Below, in pieces: positions 1 through 9,200 of a stretch of 13,084 nt of DNA (positions within the stretch are counted from its first letter, which is position 1; every line of letters begins with the position of its first letter). A program made the position numbers and the translations under genes. Below the pieces are notes generated by a model, which saw nothing but the letters and a program-made list of their open reading frames with translations, made no database searches and was not told the origin of the DNA. Origin of the DNA: Phoronis ovalis (taxonomy: Eukaryota; Phoronida; Phoronidae); NCBI GenBank assembly GCA_028565635.1, contig JAOXYB010018949.1, positions 4,978 through 18,061 of the forward strand, read 5' to 3'.

Positions 1-31
1 GAACCAACACTTAGTATTTACACCAGCCTAC

Positions 32-222
32 CTCCTTCTTTCTGAATGATTCAACTTCCTTATTATAATCATTAAGTTTTTCTTCAAATGCTCCAATCTT
101 TTTCTTAAGTTCATCCTCAGCCGTCTCCCGTTTGCTACCTATTCTATTCCGAGACATTTCAAACACTGTCTTGATGTGATCAGGCCAATGGAACACTGTG
201 CTGTTGATTTTAATATCTTCAA
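32..222 (-). CDS. DNAH3: Exon 18 (residues 706-769), helical tail segment
   Basis: The exon encodes FEDIKINSTVFHWPDHIKTV, then a segment containing RNRIGSKRETAEDELKKKIG and ends NDYNKEVESFRKKE. The second half is highly charged with a leucine/phenylalanine spacing that fits a coiled coil. (L/V)E-x-Y-(H/N)-(R/K)-E-(L/V)-ESFRK-(R/K)-E is conserved in DNAH3. The acceptor is TGTTGCTTGCAG and the donor is GAG followed by GTAGGC. It ends in phase 0; the gene continues beyond position 1. Confidence 0.96.
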
Positions 223-3200
223 CTGCAAGCAACAGAAATTACAACTAAAATAACTACGTGTAGATTGTATTTATTCTCTTGGTTTTACGATACCATACTT
301 TTTTAATACTTTTATTTGTGTGTAAGCAAAAAATAGATGGTGATCTCAAATATAAGAAACTGAATGTAATTCTCCTTGAGCAGTTAACCTTAAAATGGCA
401 GAGGCAGCTCCAATCCCCATTTCAATCAATCCATCTGATTGATGAATTCAGTCTCCTACTGTAATTTGCCTTTTTTTCACCAGGGGTCACTAGTACTGTT
501 GTTATGATGATGTTGGAAGCTTTAGTTTTCTTATTCAGTCTGTGGTTGACTACCTTTACCATATTTGAACTATTGTCCAAACTGAGTGAAAACTTATGTT
601 AAAAAAAAATTGTATTGCAAATGCTGAAATGAAACATATGAATATGTTACTTACATGGAAAGAGAGCATAATCCAGGAGGAACATAAGTCGATTAGCAGC
701 CTCATCTATTTCATCTTTCAGTTTATGTACTGTAATATCTTGGCACTGAAAATTGACAGTAAATTCAGCATACAAATGAATAATAATAAGAGGATTAAAC
801 AAATATTATTCCTCATAATTATAAAAAAAACAAGTTTAACTCTGTGACAAATATCAAATTTTAATAATTATATAATTGTGTGATAATTACCTCCAGTTAA
901 TAACTTTATATAATCAGACATATACCATACGCACTTTATCATTTTACATAATTTGTTTTAATTTTACTTTCCATGCAAAAATTAATTATTAAATAAATTT
1001 GCATTAAATTTTAAATCCTTCCTACCTGTTGTAGATAAGCCTGCAGCTCTACCAGTTCAGCAGTGACATCTGGTATGTCGCTCACTCTTTCTGTCATTTC
1101 ATCATATCGTTTGATAATACTGGAACAACAAACAAACGAAATTCAATAAATATTTTAAGAAAATGAAACTGTAAGATTTGAAAAATAGGTACGTCAAGAA
1201 ACAGCTGAAATTTTAAGAAAGTGACAAATTACATTAACAATACAGTAACCAGAGAAATTAATTGTTGGCTTACTTTCTATTCAGCTCTCGATTTTCATCA
1301 ACCTCAAACAGGATAAGCCTCTCCTTGAGTTTATGAGCTCGAGCACATAAGTCTTGATTCAATGCAGAACAGTCTAAACAAAACATACTCAAAGGCACGG
1401 TAATTCTGAGCAGGGCAATCTCGTCCTTCAAATCTTGGTAACTGTTTATTTTCTGAAAAATACAACCAAATTGTGTTTAAAGATTCCACTCAGAAGTAGT
1501 TCCGTGTCATGCAGAGAGTGATGTTTTAAAATTAAAATTTCAATTAGCAGTCAATATTGTCATTATTGACCCACAGGTCCACCTACATGTAAAGATAGTA
1601 TATAACTTTCAATGTAAACATAAATAAATATTTATTATTACAAGCAGCACTTCAAATTCTAAAGTTTATGCAAAATTCAGTTTTTAAATAATCTTATGGC
1701 CGCCAGTACATTTTACAAAGGTGCACATTTCAGCTAACAAGGAGTATACTCATGCAACAAAAATAATATTCTGTTCAGCTTTGTGCAAATGTGTCAGAGT
1801 TTTATTACAGCATGTGTGTACAATAAAATAAAAGGAAATTACTTGTACATGCATTTAGTGATAAACTTAATGTGCATTTTTTGAAAATCTCTGTTTGGTG
1901 TGAATTTTCTAAAACCTCAGTGATTATGTTTAATTAACATCTTTTAAGTCTCATTTTTGATTCACATTATTATCGGAAGCACCCATCGAGTCCGTTCCCC
2001 ATAATATCTGTTCCCCAGACGAGTCTGGCTGGCTGGCAAACCTTAAACAATTCATCCAGCTGGTAATGGGGAACAGATCTAATTCCCCACATCGACACCA
2101 CTAAATGAGTATTTAAGCGCGAAACCCCATAAAACAACATCTTTTTTTGCAAATTTCAGCTGGCAGATAGAGTTACCCTGCATTTTTAGCTGGCTGGTGA
2201 ATTTAATAAAATTCAGCTTGCTGGTGAGTGGGGAACAGAGCTGGCCTTCCAAGCTACATTACCAAATGGTTTATCTATAAGCATGAAACATGTAAAATAA
2301 TATGCTGGTTTACTATATAAAGCCATAAAAAATTATCCTCGTTGGATGCTTCTATTATTATTTCTTATAAATGTACCAGCATGTCCGGGCAAGTGCTTTG
2401 CATACTGTAAACATACACTGACAGAACAAACATAAATGGTATCCCATAGAAGTAATTTAAACATGGACATTTTCAAATGTTTTAACAAGCACCACTACAT
2501 CTACAAATGTTTACCTCAATCAGACATTGAATACAAGTTTCATCCTAGAATAGCACACACAGAACGGAAAAAGAAAATTTGTTAGCAAACATAAAAACTA
2601 GAAAAATGCCCTGAAATTGTGTTCTATCTGTAACTCTTTTTAACAAAGGTTTTCAAAATTTTTTATAAATTTTTTGTTTTTACTTAAAATTTATACATAT
2701 TAGATAATTTATAATTCAAAGAGTAAATTTCAGTTTGGCCAATATCCTGTTTTTATACAAGTGAGAGAATACATTATGAGGCTGGGGAGTATTTCATAAA
2801 GAATGAGAAAGAACACACACAGATGAGAATACTTTAATTTGCTAAAGAACAATACACTTTTTAATCGGTCATACCCTTGAAATAAACTGCAGCAAGATTT
2901 TTAGGGAAAAGCTAAGCTAACAAATAGTAAAACAAATTACCTTCTTGAATGCTTGGATGGAGTGTCCTTCTCTTAGGAAAGATGAAATTTCTTGTTCTGC
3001 TTTATTGTTCAGCAAGTCAGCATACTTTTTATATGTATTCAGATATCTGCAAAATAAAGAATTCCATTTCTAAATTTGAGCATTTGCATATTACAGAGTC
3101 CACAAATCTAGCCTCATGTTCAAAGATTTAAAAAAAAAAAAACTTTATCAAAAAAGCACAAGAAATATGCCCTAAACAAAGAGTTTAGTACTTAATGATA

Positions 3201-6200
3201 TTAGGTGGCAGATGATTTAGCTTCAAATGATGCAGCAACGTGATTCAATATTGTGGTAGACATAGTTCACCAAACGTTAATACTGTCAATAAACATCATA
3301 GACCACTTACTTTTGTGGTCCTACAGTATTTTTCTTAAACACAGCCATGGCCTTGTCCATGTATTCATTGACTAATGATTCATCTAGGTGGACAGAACGG
3401 AGCAATAATTTCTGAGCTCTCATGTCAGGAAACAATTCACATTCAACCTAGAAAAACCAAGAACTTGTAAAGTTTCATTACAGTTATATATAAATAGTTA
3501 ATATCATATTTGCTAAGAAATGTGACTTAGGATAAAATTAACATTTATTTAGTTAATAAAAAAAATAGTATACTTATGCTTTACTCTAGAGTTTTGATCT
3601 GCAGATGCATAAAATTTATGTTCTATACACACAGATGAAAAACATCATTCACAAAATGGCAAATGCTATTAAAAACATTGATTTCTCATTCTCTGAAAGT
3701 TGCAAATTTGTATTTTTAGAATAAGATGCTCTTGAATAACATGTGAATAAATTATATGTATGCTACATTTAACAGCAGTTCTTCATATACACTGCAATTA
3801 AATGATCACATATGCGCTTACTACAGCTTCAAGGAGCAGAATACAGAGAGCATGTGGACGTTAATATAAAAAGTATACATGGCAATTAATGGATACTTAG
3901 TTTAAATATTTCTTCAAAAAAGTACATTACACAGACTATCAATTATGAGAACTTACCCAGGGAGTCCTTCAGCACTAGTGAAAGTACCCCAACTATCAAT
4001 TATGAGAACTTACCCTAGGGAGCCCTTCAGCACTAGCAATAATTTCAGCAAAACATCTGAGTATAATGTCTCGACATTCCCTGAAGGGTGGATCAAAGAC
4101 TATTTTGGGGTCTTCTGTGTGAAGTTTGATAATCATGACCTGAGCCATGACATACTGCAGTTCATCAAAATCACCTTCAAAATCATTGCCGGTCTAAAAA
4201 TTGAATAGTCAATATTATTCAGTAAATTGTAAGTCAACCAAAGACTTTAATTCATAAAATTGGTACAATTATGTGATAGTCTTTATATGCACGCAATTAG
4301 CACCAGAAAATAGTTTCAACCAATAGATGTTAGTTTGCACTTTGTTTGAGGTTAAAAACAATTCCACTTCAGGATGTAACAATTTGATTTTATACAGTTT
4401 TAAACAGTGTAAAGTCATTCTATACTGTACTATTCAACTGAACATGAATTCCAAGAAAGTTCAAGCAAATTATAAATAAACATATAGCATATGATAATTA
4501 AAAACTCCAAATACTTTTGAAGTAATTTACTTGATTTTAGATCTTTTTCTTGAAGATTAAACATAAAATGCACTTACGATATGGATTTCAAAGAAATCTA
4601 GGAAATCTGCCAGTGAGTTTGTGACCATTTCTCTAAGTTGAATGGACATGAGAGCAGCAACACAGCTAAAGAACTGCTGAACCAGTTCAGTTGAGTCCCC
4701 ATCGTTCTGTGGAACAAGATGCTCCCAGTATTCTTTCTTCTCAATAAACAGCTTTGCACACGAAGGAACCCAGCTACAAAGTAGTATTTTTGTAGAAAAA
4801 GTTGGAATTTGATTATATCAGCATGTTATGAGGCAATTCCTTTAACAAGCGCATTTCATCAGATTTACTAGCTGGAAGTGTGAAGAAATCTTACATCAAC
4901 TTAAATTATACTCAAAGTGAAATCACAAGACCACAAAGACTGAATTATAACGATCTGTGGTTCCTGTACGGAAAAATTGAAATGCAGTAATTAGGACATA
5001 ATCTATTTCTTTACAACAGTACTGCAACTAAAAAAATGTGTGAATGATAACTACAAATCATACAGACTTACCTTTTTCGTAAGTGCTCGTGAGCATCCCA
5101 GCATTGTTTTTTAACAAGTGATTCAAACTCTGATGGCAAGAGAGGTAAGTCTGCCAATAATAACTCATTCTTTTGGACAAATCTCAAATGAGCATAGCTG
5201 CAGAAGAAACAGGTAATATTTGTTATAAAATAATGGATACTATGATATTTTAATGAATTTTATTTTTTTAAAATACAAACTGCCTCTACATTGGCATTTC
5301 AGAAGGCACTTACATAATCATGTAAGCTGCTTGCTTTTATCTTTGTTAACAGAAGTGTAACTTGATATGTCATTTTTTCCGCAAGTTAGGACAATGAGAA
5401 ATATCTTTTGATGATATACTGTAAAAGCATTCTAGCCATGCTCCTACTTGTGCTGAGTGACTATATATTAACAGCAATGCATACTTGTCAAACCATAGAT
5501 TTTGTAGCTCCAACATAATAGGGTTGATATTGAAGAGGTTATTTGCATTGTGTTCTTGAACTTGTTTGTAGGTTTCATGCCATGGTACTGGAGCTCGGAT
5601 CATTCTCTGTGGAAAAGGACGAGGTGTCCAGTCCACATGTAAGCGTGACTTCTCTTCTTCGTCTTTTAAGATGTAATCAACTATATTGATAGAAAAAATA
5701 TTTATAAGAAATAATGCTGAGAGCAAAATGTATTAAATTGACAATGAAGTAATTAAGAAAGCAAATTAAATAATTAATAGTTGTAACAATCTTTCTACAA
5801 ATATACATTTTATTGCAAAATATTATTCCCGTTGTGTAATACAGACAAAGTCCAAGTTGTACATTTTACCAACAAGTAAACAAGACACAGGAACAATTTT
5901 TAAATAAATAATTCATTTTCAAACATGTTGATTAAAAGTTTTTAGTGTCATTAAACATTAATAAAAAAATATACTTCATTCTAGACACATACCAATACAC
6001 TTTCTTAGACTAAACTCATAGTCTTGATTAACTTCGCCCTTTAATTCTTGCCTGACATGTATTAGTTCAGGATTGGTCATCAGAAACGAAGGGATTAATT
6101 CTGAAACCTGCTGCATGACCACTGGGTGTTGTGGAGCCAACATGTCTTTTTTGATACCTTTCTTTATATAGTAGTAATAACGCTACAAACAGTATAATTG

Positions 6201-9200
6201 TAAATGAGTTTGTAGTTAAATTTTACATTTAACACAATACACTGTAGTAACATGTGATAGATGATGGATGACTCTGATGAATAAATTACTTGCAGTATCT
6301 TAATTGGTACAGTCACTGGTTGTCAGTCAACACTAGTGTTCACAGAATGCTGCATTTTGGGAATGAACATATAATCAGCAGGCATTCTCTGAGAGCTCAT
6401 GCGATTCATTCACAAAATACGACATTTTAGGAACATTACAGTTTATGAGTGGTACGTGGCTCCAGCAAGAAATGCTAGTGTTCTATTTGTTTGATTAGCA
6501 GTGCTATAGTGCATGTTTCCTTCTAAGTCTTTATGATGTTAGCACCATTAGCAGTGTTATAGTGCACGTTTCCTTCTAAGTGTTTATGATGTTAGCACCA
6601 GAATTATGTTCTGTTTGAATCATTTGTGAAAAAACAAATAAACCCTCATGCTGTGAATAATTACAGTAAAAATTCAGAATTTACTTTCAGTGCCTGGGAT
6701 GCTATTTATTTTTACATAAAAATTCTCCATTTCTTACCTCCAGGTCTCTATCAGAAGGTAGACCAACTTGTTTTTCATAATCCTCTTCTACAGCAAGCAT
6801 GATGTCCATCTGTTGGGTCGGTGTGAGAGGTCGACTGGGAGGCAACTCTGGACTAACAGGTTCGGGTGATTTTTGGCTGAATATAAAACAATATCAATTG
6901 GTCTCCTAAGAACAGTGAATATCTGACAAATGAGACATTAACATTTCAAACCTTTAACTTATTGTAAGACTACTAGTATATCTAAGCAGAGTTTGCAAAA
7001 TACATATTGTTTAAAAGAACAGAATTTGTGACTTGGTAATTAGCTTAACTTTTTTGTTAAACAAGCTTGCCCAGCTAATTAAGTCAAGATTGTGATTTAA
7101 CCCATTCTTCATTAACATACCCGTTTTGTTGAGCTTTTAGTTTCTTACTCCTCGGAGATATTTCTTTACGACTTCTCCCATTCGTGGTATTGTTATTAAG
7201 TGTCAATTCCATCTTCATGTTTTTTATAGATGAGTCTATTAAAAAAAATACTTATCGGTGAGTTTATCAATGTTTCCTGAGTACATAATTATGCTCAATG
7301 TTGCCAAGATAAATTTAAGTTTTGCAAACTATTTTAATTAAAATGTCTGATGCAATAAAAATAGTATATCTTGCAGTTTATTTCAGATTTTTGAAAACTA
7401 TTAATTATAGCAGCAACATTTTTCAGCTAATATGCCATTATGCTGAAACCAGCAGTGCCGTATTTACATTTGTTTTGCAATTGCACATTCCTACTGCTAA
7501 GGAAAGTTTGACCGAAAATAGATATAAGTTGCATGCCACAGCACATCGACTATTGCCAATACAGTAATAGGATAGGAAGCATTACAATTAGCTGATGAGG
7601 TAATATCTTCCGGAAATATTATGTAAGCAGCATGTCAGCCATACTGATGCAATGACACAGCTTTATTATGTATATTTATATATTGTCCCATGAGTTATTG
7701 TTTTGTTTACACCTGATTACAGTGAAATAATAATATATAATAATTAATTATGATTATTGTCTATGCAAACTTAAAGTATTTTTAATTGATTGTCTGCCTT
7801 TAGCATTTTGAGGTAATGAATCTGGAATCCTAAAAGTCTTGTGATTTTAGTTTAAACACTTGCAGTAAATCATTCATTTCTCTATTTAAAACATTTTCTA
7901 ACATTTTTCATATTCAAGCATTTTTTTGTATGAACATGATCTAAAACATAATTATTAATTTCATAACATTTTGCGGATTATAAATCTCGTGAAACTTATT
8001 CTAACTATACTAAGGTTAGTACTTATAAGTCACCAGCTGATGACAGTCTTATATTATGGTTAATTTTTAAAAAATACCACACGTACACCCCTAAAACATA
8101 AAATGAATAATTTTGGTTCCTACACAAATGTTCTCGTAAAATGTATAGAGTTAATGTTTATATATTAAGCAATCACTTTTGATATTCATATTTAATTTAC
8201 TGCATACAAATACAATGATTTATACCTTTAATTTTTACATTCCCATAAGAAATACATCACATTTCTCTTAGTGACAATAAACTACACTACTTATCATTTT
8301 GTTAGATATATTAAATAAATTGCTTTAATTAACTGTCACTGAGCTAATCTATGATAAGTTATCAGACTACAGGTAGACCAGCAGACACGTACTAACTACA
8401 CAATTCCAAATATTCACACACATTCGTATATTATTACCGTTATTGCAACAAGGAAGGCAGAATTTAAAATACAATGTAGTACTAGGAAACATTTAACAGA
8501 AACAACAAAATAAGTAACAATGAACAACAAGAAAAAGATTTTTAACTAACACATGATAACCGGTAATAAGACTTACTGGCTTTTATGGTTTGTAAATACT
8601 TTTGTTCTCTCCTGGCTGAATGTAAAAAATATAAACAAACTAAATATTTCTGATACAAAAATAACACGGACTGTGCATCTCAAAACATATTTTGTTTCAT
8701 GATGTGGTTTTCCTATTAAATTTGGACCTATTTATTTTTAACTTCTGCTTAGCTAATTTGCATATTTACCTGTTAACTTCACAAGTAAAAACATCACTAA
8801 AATGAATTCCTGGAATTTTTATTTTTCTCTGTAGTAAAAAATACTACAGGGTGGTTTTACAAGATCGTTAATGTATGTTATGAAAGTATAGAATTAATTT
8901 AATACATTTTGTGATCAGGAGAAGCTTATTATCATATACACGAATAAATAGCATTAATTTCAGTAACCTCAATTAACATATAAATATATAGATTCTGATT
9001 TATAAATATCATATCTTCTAAAACCACTTCCTTGTTAATGACATGTTATAAGAACATAAATTTATTCTGTATTTAAACATCAATATTGTAACATGTTATT
9101 AAATTTTTATCAACTTAGCAATAGCAAAGTAATCAATAATTCTACTGCTGCTATTTGAATGTGTGTACATAGATATTCTTCATGGCTCATAAAAATCACT

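Noticed and set aside
1970-2152. 60-codon minus-strand frame in intron 14 as an extra dynein exon
   Set aside because: Exons 14 and 15 join in phase without it, it has no dynein similarity, and it lies in the repeat-like patch.
3945-4208. 87-codon plus-strand open frame
   Set aside because: It is the antisense shadow of exon 11; its internal repeat of MRTYPGSPS and MRTYPREPF simply reflects the duplicated donor region.
7322-7567. 81-codon plus-strand open frame in intron 4
   Set aside because: No recognisable motif, no splice support and a composition like the rest of the intron.
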